From Comamonadaceae bacterium (lineage in GTDB: Bacteria > Pseudomonadota > Gammaproteobacteria > Burkholderiales > Burkholderiaceae_C), in NCBI GenBank assembly GCA_947443645.1, contig CANEXF010000013.1, positions 33,880-97,879 of the forward strand: a stretch of DNA of 64,000 nt. Reading direction: 5' to 3'. Every line of letters begins with the position of its first letter. The stretch's first letter is position 1. The notes below the pieces were generated by a model. It searched no databases. It was not told the origin of the DNA and was given only the letters and a program-made list of their open reading frames with translations. Position numbers and translations under genes: made by a program. Below, in pieces: positions 63,866-64,000 of this stretch.

Positions 63866-64000
63866 ATGCAACTCAAAACTGCCCAGGACTTTGACCAGGA
63901 ACTGCTGATCTTGTTTGACGCCTATGTGCACGGCACGATAGACAGACGTGGCTTTCTCGAGGGCGCAAAGAAATTTGCAGTTGGCGGCATCAGCGCCAGC
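63866..64000 (+). CDS. dienelactone hydrolase family protein, N-terminal part (runs off the window)
   Basis: The first 45 codons only. The segment LILFDAYVHGTIDRRGFLEG followed by AKKFAVGGISAS matches the N-terminal leader of the longer dienelactone-hydrolase proteins that carry a helical tail and a Tat-like or hydrophobic signal before the hydrolase domain. AAGGAG precedes the ATG by about ten bases. Catalytic residues lie beyond the window. Confidence 0.7.
   Translation, partial: MQLKTAQDFDQELLILFDAYVHGTIDRRGFLEGAKKFAVGGISAS

Overview
The window reads as a stretch of bacterial chromosome from a betaproteobacterium of the Comamonadaceae (Polaromonas/Rhodoferax-like). The assignment rests on high GC, abundant ABC-transporter and Bug-type solute-binding genes, the EarP/EF-P Arg32 pair, a phasin with PhaR-like operators, and two small dispersed repeat families that I recall as typical of this family. 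Genus is a guess. No rRNA, tRNA, CRISPR array, prophage or insertion sequence was seen.

Layout. 1-4.0 kb: the end of a NitT/TauT-type ABC importer with an alpha/beta hydrolase, a PuuE-like polysaccharide deacetylase and a divergent IclR regulator (small-molecule catabolism, substrate unknown). 4-17.4 kb: a housekeeping block with an EamA exporter, pgsA, uvrC, earP-efp, a LOG-like nucleotide hydrolase, an MFS carrier, rmuC, a 2-hydroxyacid dehydrogenase, an ArsB/NhaD-type antiporter, pncB and an FKBP. 17.5-25 kb: HDAC-like deacylase, thioesterase, nitroreductase and a fused LivHM-LivG-LivF importer, then a solute-binding gene bracketed by a partial duplication of the HDAC gene start. 25-28 kb: phasin, patatin lipoprotein and Fur-controlled iron-binding protein. 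28-34.9 kb: SDR dehydrogenase, gamma-glutamyltransferase and the aapJQMP amino-acid importer. 35-41.7 kb: acyl-CoA synthetase, dnaG and rpoD. 41.7-46.3 kb: a complete branched-chain-type importer. 46.6-49.6 kb: GntR regulator and vanillate demethylase vanAB. 49.9-53.4 kb: small winged-helix regulator, then an uncharacterised metalloenzyme with a Bug-type binding protein and a GntR regulator. 53.7-57.7 kb: grpE-dnaK-dnaJ with sigma-32 promoters. 57.8-64 kb: MetE-like methyltransferase, glutathione-dependent formaldehyde oxidation (dehydrogenase plus FghA), GST, a broken HCCA isomerase, a DUF2726 protein and the start of a dienelactone hydrolase.

How it fits together: this looks like a chemoheterotroph that scavenges organic acids, amino acids and plant aromatics. 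VanAB releases formaldehyde from vanillate and the GSH-dependent pair about 10 kb away could oxidise it. Phasin and its operators point to polyhydroxyalkanoate storage.

The most unusual signal is that small dispersed repeats, usually intergenic, lie in frame inside conserved genes: two in earP, one in the dnaG linker and one from a second family in the HDAC-like gene. They add short low-complexity peptides without breaking the reading frame. Other points of note are the HDAC-start duplication, an in-frame TGA replacing a tryptophan in the HCCA isomerase, and several clear operator pairs.
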